Source: Glandiceps talaboti (lineage: Eukaryota; Hemichordata; Enteropneusta; Spengelidae). From it: a stretch of DNA of 64,000 nucleotides. Shown here in pieces: positions 24,801-39,800 of the stretch (positions are counted from its first letter, which is position 1; every line of letters begins with the position of its first letter). A model generated the notes under the pieces. The model was given only the letters and a program-made list of their open reading frames with translations. It searched no databases and was not told the origin of the DNA. The DNA is taken from assembly GCF_964340395.1 (NCBI RefSeq), contig NC_135568.1:9840276-9904275 (forward strand), in the 5' to 3' direction. The position numbers and the translations under genes are program-made.

Positions 24801-27800
24801 AGCATACCATAAACCAAGATATTTCTCGCCACCAGAAAATTTCACATTTTTGCAGACTATAGCTAGTTCTCACTAATGACTAATTTTTTTAAAATTTAAA
24901 TACCAGGCTGGTACCTTGTGTTCATGTACAAGAAAGCATTTCAGTCACAATTTACTTTTGTTTGTGTTGTCACACGAAAATAAGTCTAGCGAAAATTTCA
25001 AGGTTTACTATAATTAGAAAATCATGTGATACTCTGCAGTCTTGCTACCTAATACTGCAAACAGGTGAATTTTAAACAAATTTCAAATGTTCTGCCAAAA
25101 CCTTGTGTGAAGACGGTTGAAGATGTTTTGGATGCGTGTATGTGATTTTTTTTTACCAGCCTCAGACTATTCAAGTACGGAGGGTTATTTTTTAATGTAA
25201 AAATATCTCAGCTCTATTAGTTGCATTTTTTACATATTAATTTCATAACAGCTTCAGATATCTTTTACTTTGGAACAGTAAACTAAAATTATGAAATTTT
25301 TCTGAGTGAAGTTGACAACACACCACAAAAATTCAGAGTGACAACAGACGGAGCAAGTACAGATGCTTGTTTGACATTTAAGAAGATTTTCCTTTTTAAA
25401 TATTTCAACCGAATCATTTATATTTATTTTTTATTTTTAATTTCACAACATATTCTGGTATCTTCCTGCTGAATAATGGATGGAAAATGAACAAAATTTT
25501 CCATAAAGTTGATAACATCGTGAAACCACACATACAAAATACTGAAAACCAGAAAATGTTCGCTCAAGACTTATTTGCGCTTATTTTGCTGGAACTCAAA
25601 CACACGAAGATAAGTAGTGACTAAAATGTCCTTTTGTACATGAACACAATGTACAAAAATGTATCTGTCTGGTAATAAGCAAACATTTATCTTTGAAAAC
25701 TAGCTGAAGACTGTAAAATCGCAAAATTTTCAAGTATCGAAAATATCAAGGTTTAGAGAAACACAACACACACGAAAATAGCATGACGGCGTCATCATAT
25801 TATGCGTTCACTGTCATTCGTTGTTTAGCTTATGGACCTGCCAACAAAGATGTCCCTTTACATCAAACATGCGTATACAATAGTGTACACAAACAACCCT
25901 AAATCAACCGTTCTGCTGTTCTATCAATGTATTTTCATCTCAAACCGAGAACCCTAAGTAGTAATAAATGGTGCAACGCTAAATTAATCCAGTGTGGAAC
26001 ACATAAATAACACATTACCAAAACTCAATGGATATATTTATAATCATGAAACAACTCCCAATATTTCATATCTGTGTATTACAGTTCATATCTGTCGTAA
26101 TAAAAATGTCATATTTCATATGAAAAATAGTGCCTGCATTATACAGACGCAATATTTCTTAAACAAAGGGTACTAAATGCTTCAAAGAATGCTATTTTTG
26201 TGTCGGACGGACAGGGAAAAAAATGTTCTGAAATGTAATATAGACACAGCCCAATTCTGTAAATCAACTGTTGCCTGCCATCAGGTCTGTGTTTATAACC
26301 AACTCTCTTGGGAGTGCTTTAAAGATAAATCTCATTAGTTGGAAAACAGTATCATTATTTCATGGCAGTACCCATCCATCATCATCAAAGGTCAAAGGTC
26401 ACATATTGACAATGCAAGCCAATATTTTCATTATAATTGCAATGGTTGTGTCGTATGGGGTGACAGTACCATTTTTGTCCCGTTTAATGGAAAATTATTT
26501 GCTTTACTAATAAATGGTTTTTAAACTCGCGATTTTTATGCCATCACTTGAACAAATTAGTCTTTGACCTGTTAATTTCAGACGATCTGTATTTATTTAT
26601 AATTACCATACTTCAGACAGTGTATTTTCTGTAGAATAACACCATGTTAATAGTCGAGATCCGAAAAAAAACATAATTTTTTTGCTATTGTTACTGTATG
26701 CAGGAATTAATACACAAAGGGAAGCTTCTATTCATGATGAATATTGCGAGAAATAAATGCAACACAAAGAGCATCTTTTTCAGTTGTAACCTTGCAGAAT
26801 AAACCTCTTTTTACTTCCAAACATGTGCTAAAGTATGTAAATAAACTTCCCGATTCTGAGGTTAAAATGCTGCTAAATGAATTCTAGCTAACATAGGGGG
26901 ACTGTTAATGTCCACTGACCTTTCCCAAACTTTGGGTGTCCTGGCAAAAAGTGTTTACCAACTTTACGAGCCCAGCTCAAACCACTCTACTAAATTCCAG
27001 TGGCCTAGGGAGCTTTAAAAGGACACTGCCCTGACCTCTCTGTGACCCTGAATGTCAAAAGTGACAAACCTGGGGAGTTGTGAGAGAGTGCTTGGGGCGT
27101 AAATGCACAGAAGGGCGAAGATGCTTCTTGAGATCCTTTCTCTATATGCATGGAATTTTTGATTAGTCAATGTTTGGGATTCACTGACCTGTAAAATTCC
27201 ATTGTTTGGGGAAGTGATTCATCACTATCAATCACATGGCCGTTCGACAGTCTCGTCTGTCATCGTTTTGTTGGCCGATTTGACCACATAAAAACTGAGC
27301 CTAGTATAATAGACAATGATTTAATATGGTCTGCTCCCAATAAAAATAACCTGTGTGTGTGTGTTTTTTTTCCATTTTCACTGCATGTACAGACTAGTAC
27401 TACAATTTTTGTGAGTTTGGTACGAATTTGTTGAAAATGCATAAATATTAGCTTTGTCAAATCTAGTTGGTTTTTTGTTCAAATTTGCTGAAGACTGAAA
27501 TCATGGCAAAAATGAATTTTCAGATAATATCGATACAGTCAAGTCTATAATAGTTGTTTCTGGACAAGAAGTGGCTTAAATGAAGGGGGAGGGGGTTCTG
27601 ACAAAAGGAGTTGGCCTTTTGAGATGTGTGATCTAATTAGTGTTCATAAATGTAACAAATCTCTCGTACAAAGATTTTATATTACGACTACCAGATATGT
27701 TTTAAATATCCCAAAATTACCGCAAAACATCTCCCCGTTATTTCGTTTTTGCAATCTACGATTGTTGCAAAAAGGGTCGCTTAGTTTATGTTCATGTTCG

Positions 27801-30800
27801 AACACCAATGTAGTGGATGACATAAGAAGATGTAGTGAACATAATTTACCTACATTTGTACATTAAATTAACATTTTGAAGATTGCATGATACAATGATA
27901 GCTAACCATGACTGTAGCAATCGATTTCTCTCATTTTAAAACCATTTTGTTCTTTTTTTTTTCATTTTAGATGACTTAACTTATAAATCCTCCAGCTTGT
28001 TAGATTGTTGAATGACGTTGAAATATTTGTGATTTTTTTGCAGCGTACGACAGAACCTAAATTATTTCACTGCAGTCAATGTGACAACAATACTTTCCAA
28101 ATATTGCCCCCAACATACCAGGAGCAGATAAAAAAGTCGATATTAGAGTAAACTTCCTTCAATACCCATTAATCACAGACAGGGCTGTGTTAGGTTATCA
28201 ACACGTCTAACACTCCCGTCAGCTACTAAGCAGACCAGGCTTTGCAAAAATACATACTTGCACAAACAAAACAAAACAAAGTCACAGCATGTAGGAGGGA
28301 ACAAAAGAACAAAGTGCTTTTAGAAACATAGCAGTATTTACAGTCGCTTATTTTGGAGCCGTGCTGCGTGAATTAAAAAACACAACAAACCACTAGCTGA
28401 CAGTCAACAGACTCCGGGTCTAGTACCGCTGTGAAGTCACATAAGGCTCTTAGAAAGGTCCAGTCTGTCAGCCTTAAAATGAAGCCAATACAATCATACT
28501 CCTTTCTCTTTGCACACTACTGACATCGGCACAGCAGACAATAAATACCAAGATAGATGCTACCAAATTGAAATTACCATGCCGTTTTCAACAGAATATG
28601 CCCAGTTTGACATCACCTCCTTTCCTGCTTTTGAACGAAATTAATTTTATTAACAAAAAGCACAGTCCTGTCGATATTGTGACCTGTCCGTCATGTCTGA
28701 AGGGGAAATCCAACGATCCAATATTAACATTTTTAACGTACAGCACGTATGGACTTACTGTTGCCATAGTAAAGCTTGATCAATATCATAATGTTTGGAA
28801 CTAATTTACTATAATAAATTGCGACAATATTTCTTGAACTATTAAGAAGTCATGACTACGTATATTGCCACCTGATACTTACGATACACATATGGTTCCA
28901 TAAATTTCTGACATTGATACCTGTTTATTCAAGTCATTCCAAATCAATTTGACATCATCATCTGATATGCACTTCTGCGTACCAGTCACGTTTTTCGTTA
29001 GGGGTGGGAAGTAGGTAAAATATGAATGATTTCCCTGGACATGATTACCAGGGTTCTCTACCAGTTTTTCTCTTTATAGGGGAAGTACCATGTATTAGTC
29101 GGTAAAATCTACCCTAGCTCCCTGAATATTTTTTACCAATACCGGGGTTCCAACCAGTGTTTCTGTTTAAAGAAGTATTAGTTGGTAAACACCACCTGAG
29201 TTCCCTAGACATTTTACCAAGGTTCTCTACCAGTGTTTCTGTTTGTGTTTGGGCAAGTATTAGTTGGTGAAACATACCTGGGTTCCCTAGACATTTTACC
29301 AGGGTTCTCTACCAGTGTTTCTGTTTGGGGGCAGAATTAATAGGTTATATCTACTTGAGTTCCCGGACATTTTGACTAGGTTCCTTACCAGTAGCACTAC
29401 GGTTGAGTGGGTAAAATCTCGCTGACTCTTGCAGTCTTTTTTACCACATTTTTCCACCACTGTTTTTTGTAAGTTTGAAGAGGAAGTAGGTAAAATCTAC
29501 TACAGGTCACCATCACTCTATGATCAATTTTGTATGATTTGAAGTTATAATATTTTCTCTCTATGTTACTCTACTTTTGTGTCTAAAAGTACATTCCCAA
29601 TTTCTGTGATTCTTTCCACTGATACAGTAATAATACACCCATACAAAACACAAATTTCAGTGCAAGAGTGGGCAATATCCTCTATGACATGCATGCTTTA
29701 ATAAGATTTAGCATGAAAACAGGTTACAAAGAAAACCAATCGTTGACAACCATCCGGACTATATCCAAATATTCCTTGTGCCAATTAATTTTTCATCCCC
29801 GTTAATCCTAATCTGTAATATTTTGTATTCCGACACACGCCAACATTCTATCACATATTGTCGACACAATTGACAAAGTGCGATCATATTGTCACATGAT
29901 ACAAACATGGAAGTCAGTGAGTTAAAAATTCAACCATGGGTGTTGATGGCATAGTATGGTCTGCTGAGCATCACTGATTACACAGTGTATCACACCACAC
30001 AACATCAACAATCAGGAACTTTATTTTCAAGGGTACATAAATTTTCATAAAATTTCAATGTTTATTCAAGGTGATAACTAGGTCAAATCCAGCGTTCTCC
30101 CTGTCTTTTTTTTCAAAGTGCTCCACCAAAAGTTCATTACATTGTACAAAACTCTATCCAACAATTGTCAATATTTTTGTCAACAGTGGCAAATAGGTAA
30201 AATCAACTGACGTATTTCATGTTTTTACTAAGGTTCTCTCCAAAAAAATGATGTTGCAAGATATAGAAATTTGAGCACACCTTCAAATCTTACTACTTTT
30301 TTCCTTTCTCTGTCAGTGTTACCAGGGTTCCAAAATCTGTAGCAGAAACGCTTGAAATGTATAGTCGTTACCAAACATTTCCTGTAAACACTTGAAATAT
30401 GTAGGGATGCAATCATGTTTTTTGTACAGCCAGGGACAAGTTTTATACTTGAGATTTATTCACCTGGTGGCAACGCTTTGACAGGACTCATACAAGAACC
30501 AACACATCTATCTATAACCAAGATTGACACTGTAGCCTTCTCCCTTGAGAACTATCATGGCTGACACCAACATACCTGGGAATACCACTTTAGTAGCAAC
30601 AGTCATTAGTCCTGTTAGGTTTCCAACATTTTGAGTGATACCAGAGTGGCATTGATGTCACGAAGAACCAACACTTTATTTTTGCATATTTTGTCACTTC
30701 AGGTCAGGACTGATTTTTGGGATTGCGATAAGAATGCTCAATCCTGACTGATAGTTTATGATACATACAGCTAGTATCATATGAGGTCACATTCGTAGCG

Positions 30801-33800
30801 CAACGTCTACCTGTGTCTTCATACTCCCCCCCCCGCACTACACTGTAATTTTCTGAGTACATCATAAACTTTCATATTTCACTCGATATTCTGCTCTCAG
30901 CTAAACAAAGTTTTTAAAAATAAATCAACATCAGTGATAAATTCTAAATTAATCTCAACATAATTTTAAAACATATTTGTAACAAACTTCTGTTAGTAAC
31001 CGACATATTACAAAACTCATATTTATGCAATTTTGTATTATTGCAGATTTCACAATACAAACATTATTACATAAACATTTCAAAAAAATTCTGTTTTTTA
31101 AAAGTACAGCTGTGACTGTAACAAATATAGAAGGAAAGTAGTCCGTTTAAATTGTACGAATGCATTCGCAAATAATGATGAAGCAATTTATTGCAATCAA
31201 TATGAGAACAATAAATATTTTACCGGTTAATTCATTGCTTGTGAAAGGAATGATTTGATAATGAAGCCATTAACGTGGGTCTTCTTCGAATTCGAGATGG
31301 AATTATGTGAATTAATTAATCGCATTCATCCATCTTAATTTGAATTTGAACTTGGCCATTGACACATCATCAATAAAACTGATTAGAAAATTACATTCAT
31401 TTGCGACTAAATTGTGTTCTTGCAATTAGGATTCCATACTAATGTATCTTGTCACTTTGGAAGCTTAATCTTGTCGCATGACTTATACAACCATTGCTGG
31501 TGTGGCGTCAGAAAAAAACCCTTCCTGTTGGATTTAATAGATGGTTTCATCTCGAAGTTCAATGCTAAAAGCATAGTTAAGATTAGATTATGATTTGAGA
31601 GAAAAAACCTCATCGGATTTAATAGATTTCGCCTTGAAATTCAACATTAAAAGCCCAGTTTAGACATAAAAAATTTGTCAGATTTGATTGGCAAATGTCA
31701 CCTTAAACTTCAATGTTAAAAGCCCTGTTGAGATATTGAAATCTAGGCATGAAAAATTGTCAGATTTGATGGAAAAATTTCATCGTTGAAAGCCAAGTTC
31801 AGACTAAGATTAAATTGGGTTTCAAAAACACTTATAAAGCTACATATTAGTCATGAACTAATGAAATGCAATGTAGTCCTTATGGTGCCAGATATAAAGT
31901 CAACAGTAATGCAAATAACCTGGTATGAATACTCTAGCCATTTTAACTCCAGTGAAGTTTACGTTTGAAATCTGGGAACGACAAAGGTTTCTCTGATACA
32001 GTTAGAAGAAGTCAGTCTTGAACAAATGAATGGTACTTATTCTGAGTCTGGGAGTGAATCATCGGCCTTTAAATACATTCAGTTAATCTTAGACCCATGT
32101 TCTGTGAACTGTACATCATACATTGTATGATATGTTGTTTCATTCTGCCCTCATTGGCCAAAATGGCTGATGGGGCATTTGAATCTTACATACTTAGTTC
32201 ACATTCCAGTTCCCAAATTGAAGGCTCAAGTATTAGAGCTGAATTACTATAATTTTCTCATTAAATAATTTCCCATAAAAGAAGTCTCGAACAGAAGGGA
32301 CTGAATTTCTATAATCTTTCCCTGAAATAATTTTCAAATAAATTAGCAGCTGGTTTCCTTTATAGTTATGTTCTATTGTTAAAAGGTTTCATGTTGCATG
32401 TATGTACATGTATGTATGTATGTATCATGTATGTATGTATGTATGTATGTATGTATGTATGTATGTATGTATGTATGTATGTATCATGTATGTATGTATG
32501 TATGTATGTATGTATGTATGTATGTATGTATGTATGTATGTATGTATGTATGTATGTATGTATGTATATATGTATGTACATGTATGTATGTATGTATGTA
32601 CATGTATGTATGTATGTATGTATGTATGTATGTATGTATGTATGTGTGTGTGTTTGTGTGTGTTTGTATATATGTGTGAGTATCCATGTGTGCGTGCATG
32701 CATGTATATATGTGTAAATGTGTGTAGTGGGAGGTGGGGTTGTCCCTTTACAACAAATAATTCACAATAATGGAGTACAGTATGTCGTAAAGAAAGTATA
32801 ATAACTGCATGATCACCGTTCATAGTAGAAGAGATCGATACATCATATTCGTGTCCAATTTATCATTCTAAGGTAACTACATTTTACTGTCTTATGATAA
32901 TGTATGTCTATGTACAAAACTAGGGGATTTAACTATTGTCGTACAACAAGATCGTTAGCGAGAACTTCTCTTGTGTTTCTGATTATAGCCAAATGAAGTT
33001 AGCCAAGCATGGGAACATACTAGTGAATATCATATGATGACTGTGTTTACACTTTGTATGGCGTCTAATAGACAATACTGACATCACAACTGGCTTGTCA
33101 ACGTTTTGTTATCTTTGTTGAAACGTGATGTTTGCGACACAAAGTGAGTCCCTCAACCATAATGAGCTGGACTAATTACGAAGTATGTCGGCTAACTCGA
33201 GGGAAAACTGTCCAACAAAATGCAAACAAAACTTTCCTTTTTATCTTTTCTGAAGAGAATTTTTAATGCAAAATTAAGCACCTGGATATCCAGCACACAT
33301 TTTTTCCCATTTTTGTCATGAAATGTTTCATAAATTTTGTTTTTTTATTGTTCTGACAGTGACAAGAATTTTTACGTGAAATTAACAAATTACAGATTTT
33401 TTGTAGATATTTGTCATTTTACTGCTTTAAGGGTATTCACTACAGGGTTTACTATGGTTACCTATGCATAAATTTCTTTGTTGTGTTTAATGAAATATTT
33501 TTACTATTCTGGTACATGTTGTCCCCATACTCCACCCCCACCCCCAACCCAACCCCATGCCCTTTACCTTAACTGTTGAAAATCCATTATCAATATCACC
33601 GTTAAACCACTTGCCTCTTACCACTGCGGTTGGGGTTCGAACCCATTCAGGGTTTGATTAAATTTACCCAGCTGTGACTAAGAAGAGTGTCGTTCAGTTT
33701 GACTCTACTGAACAACGCCAGGTACTCTCGTTTCCTCCTGCATTAACACTGAACCCATGAGGGATGGCCCCCTCACTGGACTTCTTGGTAGACAAGTGTT

Positions 33801-36800
33801 TATATACTTAAAGAACTATTCAGTATAAATAAAGATTATTATTATTAGTAGTAATATTATTACAGAGAGGCCCGGTACTTGGTTTTGGTTTTTTGGTTTT
33901 TTTTAATAATAACAATGGTATAAAATTCTTGGTATTGTTTATGTACATGTAGCTTCCAATACATAAAAAAAAATTTTGGGGATACACAATGCGTACAGTA
34001 AATTGGGAGGGTGGGTTAGATTTTGTGTTAAAAATCCATTATCAGCACTATAATTTGATAAAGAAGGGGTAACTGGTAATATATATGCAGCTGCCCCTCT
34101 TCAAATCACTGCTTTAGATAGGACAGGGTACAAAAAGGTAGATTTTGGGGGTAGAGGCAAACACAAAGACTCCTTTACAGGTAGGTTTTTGTAACTTAGG
34201 GTCACAGTGCTCCATAACACATATACATATGTTTTTAGCTTTTTTTTTATAAAAACCGAACCAAATATCATAGAACAGAGTAAATCCTATTAGTCATGGT
34301 ACAAATCCATAAATATACAACGTAATCCTGCTGCCATTTCAGAAGGATTCCTTTCACAAACCTGTGCTTTCACAAACCATACATCACTTGTTTGGGGAAT
34401 ATAATTTAGTGAATTTCAGTTAGCACACAATAGTTGATACATTATCCTGACAAAAAAAAAACCTTTCGTGATGGGTTATTTTTAGATGCATGCGACCAAA
34501 AATAACCCCTCTCAATTATATTCAAGTTCTTCATACATATTCAGTGCTTTTATAGGAGCAATAAAATGAACTGAATTTTTAAATACATGATTGTTCAGTT
34601 ATTTGTTAAAATGGCCATATGGATGAGGATTGGGTATTTATTTTGGATTTTTAATTTATAAAACAATTTTATCATGGCTTCCTACTTGAAAAATCAATGT
34701 GAAACATATCCCAAGTACTTGTTTGTAACTCAATATATTGAAAATGATTAATAAATGTGTAAAAATGTTTGTTATTGTGCATACGATAACAAACTTCTCA
34801 CACCTTTTTTTTTAGCTTTTTGCAATATTTTGAGTTACAAACACAGACTTGGTGTATGTCGTTTCACATTGGTTTTTCAAGTAGGACGCCATGATAAAAT
34901 TGTTTTATAAATTAAAAAATCCAAAATAAATACTTATTTCTTGTCCAAATGGCCACTTTAATATTTTAAGTTGCATAAAGTTCCCAATACAATCTACCAT
35001 AATTTTGTTTAGGAAGCTTGGTGAACTTACTGCAGAACCCCGAAAGATTTTATCTGCTTGCCACGATAACACTATGTACGGTGAGTGTACCGATATATGG
35101 AGTCATGATGGGTGAATGGTTAGCGTGACCGGCTTGGAATCTACAGGTTGCAGGTTCGAGCCCCGTCGCTGCCTGCTGTTTGTTTCTGAGTGGCTAAAGT
35201 CCTTGGGCAAGATTTGAACCACGACTGTGCCTCAGTCAACCCAGCTGTATAACTGGGGACCTGGTAGGATGTAGGTTGCAATGTGAAGGCTTTAATCCTA
35301 TGCGCTTAAATGGCTGCAATGGATTGTATGCTCCCCGGGGAGTTGAGGAAGACTAAAAGGGCCGTTGTGCTGTTCTGATCCGAGCCAGGGGTAATAATTG
35401 TAAAGCGCTTTGAGCACGGAGTGGGAAAGCGCTATATAAGAAACCAACATTATTATTATTATTATTATACTGTAATACACACTAAAACTTGTTACAAATA
35501 GTATAACCCCCCCCCCCCATTCCTTCAGAAAAACGCTAAATGTACGACAGTATCCAAATAAACCACATTTCCCCATTTCTGCCACTTGAGTACAAACACA
35601 CTAATCTTTTAACAAACTGCCATATCTCTTCTTATAAAGGTTTGAAAAACCCGCAACATAAAGAACCGATTCTCAACATAATTTTTACTCTATTAGCATG
35701 ATTGCCATTTCTTCAACCGAGTAATTAAAAAAAAAACGGGATCAAAAAGTAGGCAGACAACAGGTACAACTGAAGGATTATTGTGCATTATAAACAAGAG
35801 TTGCTGGTCAAAATGGCATAGTTCATTCACCAAATGGACACTGCTTTGTGGCGGCCAATTGTTGTCTTTCCGTTAACGATGAGATAAGTAGCGTAATTAT
35901 ATCAATTAGTCCAATTACACGCAGATTAGCTCAAGAAGACGTCCATATTAACTGAAAATTAGCAATTGTAGCGAACAGTACATTCACGGCTATTAGTCAT
36001 CGTGACAAAAAGAACACTGCACGCTTCAAGAAATGAAAATGGCTTAATGTCACCAGATTTGAAATTCCTTATCTGCAGATAAACCAACTTGAATTTCTCT
36101 TTACACCAACTTGAAATTCAGTTCATCTGCAAAAGAACTTGAATTTCGGTCATCTCCGTATGCGTGACATCTCCGTTCAAATGGCATAAATTAAAGATCA
36201 CAGAGTAACATAAAGACAGAATAATTATATCCCGATAATAAAATGCCTACCCTTAGGGTCTCAATCCAAAACAGAACATGCTTTATTCATTTATTTTTTT
36301 TAAAAATCAATACACTGCCGGAAATGCGAGTCCATCTACGCTATCACTGCAGGCAAAGAAAGGGTATGGTTATGTACATTTCAGGTATCTGTTAAACTAC
36401 TGTGTAAAAAAAAAAAAAAAATTAGGAAAAAAGCTAATCTGTTTCTGACAAAAATTTAGTATTCTCAAATTTTGTGTGGCTTATTATTTTGTTCAGTTTT
36501 TTTTTTTTCTAATCTCGCCATCAAAATTCAACAGTAATAATTTCATTTAGTTATTCAGATTATGATTAAATTCTTCCTGATAAAGATAAACTCAAACTCA
36601 CGAAATGAAAATCGGATTTAAAGACCGATTTCAAAGATTACACATTACAGTAAATGTCTTTACTAGATTCCATACGTTCCAAAACTAGACTTCACAACAT
36701 TACTTTTGTTATCAAATTATACAATAAACTCAAACACATGAAATGAAAATCTCAATTTGGCACTGATTACAGACATATATACCTTCAAAAGGTGTGTTAC

Positions 36801-39800
36801 AGATAGTAGACACTATCAAAATTGTATGTTCTCATAAAAACAGACTTCACAACATTACTCTGTGTGCACAGTAAAATTAAGGAAACGGAAAAACAAATCA
36901 CAGGGGTCAACGTTGAAATTTTTGCAACTGACAACAAAATTACCTCAAACAGCGCAAAAATTTGTCAATTTATACAATGCTTGTAATATTTTTGTTGTGA
37001 TTGGCAATTTATTTTTATTTTAAAAGCCCACATATTGAATATAAATACAATATAAAGGAATGCAGTAAATGTTGTTTCATACGCATGCATAATTTTTTGT
37101 TCAAAAATTTCACTTAAACTTTAAAGTAACGACGACCAAACTGACAACTTCACAGAAATTTCCAACTCTACTGTAAATTTTTCGACATTACAAATACTGT
37201 TGCTTAAATAGATTCAATAATATTCTGTTTTGGCACAAGGTTCTTGTAATTTATGTAAAGCTTTCTAGAAATCAATATTCAAACAAATTTTCACTGTTTT
37301 GACTGAGGCAAATGAAACATTATAACATGTAGGGAATCAACAGATTAAATATTAAATCAACAAACAAGTCAATGTTATGCAAAGATTTAGGAAAGGGAGG
37401 GGGGGGGGGGATGGAAATCTGACAAACTTGCACACATACATATACCATGTACCATAATTTTAGTGGTGAACCCTGGTAACAGAGGGAAAAGCAGATAAAA
37501 TTTGCACATATTTCCATACCTTGTACCATAATTTTGATGGAGGAACCCCAGTCTGGTAATGACTTGAATAGATTTCAATACCTTTGTACAATAACTATGG
37601 AAAGGAAAACTTGCAAAATACCTTGGGAACACAAGTAAATTTCACCTACTTACCACCTTTAACAAAAACACTGAACTAGCATTGTAGAATTCTGACAGCA
37701 ATGTACATCAAATTTCTATTCTTTTCCTAACAATACACACATCACATCATCCACGATGCATTCAGAAGTCTTCCTCCGGTATTGGAAAAGGTGTCAACAA
37801 CTTCAATGATGACTCTTTGCAATATTAATGACCCCCTATTTACTGGGGTATTGGATATTACCCATCAAAAGTATACCTGTGTTACACATGTCATCCGTTT
37901 TTCACACATCATCGATGCATTCTCCCCCAATCACCTTATTTCGACAAAAAGAAACAATTTCATGAATAACCTGGAGGTGTATATTACGAGTCCTTTAAAG
38001 CCTTCCTTTGCTCAGCTTATATACAGATTCAAAGATTCATTTAGTATCGTCACAACGGTTCCTACGCTATCTGCACACCTATTATGCCGTTTTGTATAAA
38101 TTATCAAAACCGAGTTGTCTCCAGATACAAATTCGTCACAAGTCCGACAGTTTGACGCAAGTCTCAAAAGACAACAATAATCTATAATTCAGATATTTTC
38201 CAGGCAAAAATTCATCCCTCACGGCACCAAGCAATCAAAATCAAACACAAATATTAAATAGTTATCTCTCATCAGCTACATAAACTCTGAAATAATCAAT
38301 ACAGACAAAAAAATGTGACCTGTGTCTTCCATATACATTAACTGTAGCTAAATGAGTATTATTTTTCCGATCAGAATACCAATAATTTGACATTATGCAT
38401 ATCACTCAGCAGTCTACCTGTAGTAATAAGTTGAAATTACGTTTCATTGGGGTGCTCATTTTTGGGTTTGGACCCAAAACTCAATTTGATTGGATATATT
38501 GTACCATACTATGTGTACTGCTACACAAATGTGTTTACCCACAGGTGATGCAATACTGTTCAGGGTTGTACGATATTACAATTAAAGGTATTATATCTCG
38601 CACAAAATGTTCCATTTGCAGCAAGAACTGCTTTTAATTTGTAATCTATTGTTATACAGGAAAGATAAAAACTGAAAGACTCAATGTTATGTTGTGTACA
38701 TTCCTTGATAAAGGCCAATTTTGGATTTAGGCATAAAAATTAGTCGTCTGGCAGACCCAGACAAACATTTGACCCAGAACAAAAGAATAATGCTATCTTT
38801 AATCCACAAGGTTCCACTGACAAGATTAATACTGGAACCCAGGATTAAAATGCTAGATTTACAGGCACAGTTTGGACTAGGATTATAATTTTTATGTAAA
38901 AAAAAAAAGTTGTCTGGTAGAGCTACAAAAAATATCGTCCAGAACGAAAGAATAATCCTATTTACAATGTAAATCCTTGTGGGTCCACTGAAAAGATAAC
39001 ACTAATGCCAGAACCTGGGATTGAAACCCCTGGGTTTATGTTTAACTACAATGGCATTGCTGGCATATTTTCACATAGCACGGATGGTCAGAATTTTCAA
39101 TAACTTTAGATGTTTTGTACACAAACGTTTGTAAAAATTCAGAATATCCAATTGCAATTTTGAAAGCAAATATCATGATGGCACGTACTGTGAACAACTT
39201 TTAGAGATATTTTTAGATAACAAGGCGAGTCAAATTTTCAATATTTCCGTTCAAGTTTTGTCTACAGATAGAACAATTTTGAAAATTCACAACAGTTGTA
39301 CAGGATGTCAAACAACACACATATTGTGAGGACATGCCTTGGACAGATATACAACTGTGGACTTCAGACCGTTGACGAACAGAACCTGTGACCAACAGGG
39401 AAAGTAAACAAATGAATTGGATTAATAACACTTGGCACAGCATGTTGTAACAGCAGAGACTTGAATTATACACCATGGTTTGATAAGAGCAGCTTTGCAT
39501 GTATATGAAATGCCAGGGAACTGGAAATTTGGTTGTGAACATGAACTATTATGTAAAGTGGCCATAAAACAGTTCTTTTCAAATGAAATGGAATGTAATA
39601 CAGGTCTCTGTACGTCCATGCTGTGCCTAGTGATATTAATCAATGTACAGTAGTTGTTTGCTTTCCCTGTTTGTACATTTAGATTCCATTGTCATCAGGC
39701 TGGTGTCCACAGTTGTAGGTCAGTCTGGCTTTAAGGAAATGCATTAACTGCTCATGCTCTACATGCCAAGGGAGGAAGGGAACTTTTGAACTCTGAATGT

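Noticed and set aside
33634-35163. Two tRNA-like B-boxes suggesting tRNA genes
   Set aside because: No complete cloverleaf; long bodies and ATT tails show they are SINEs.
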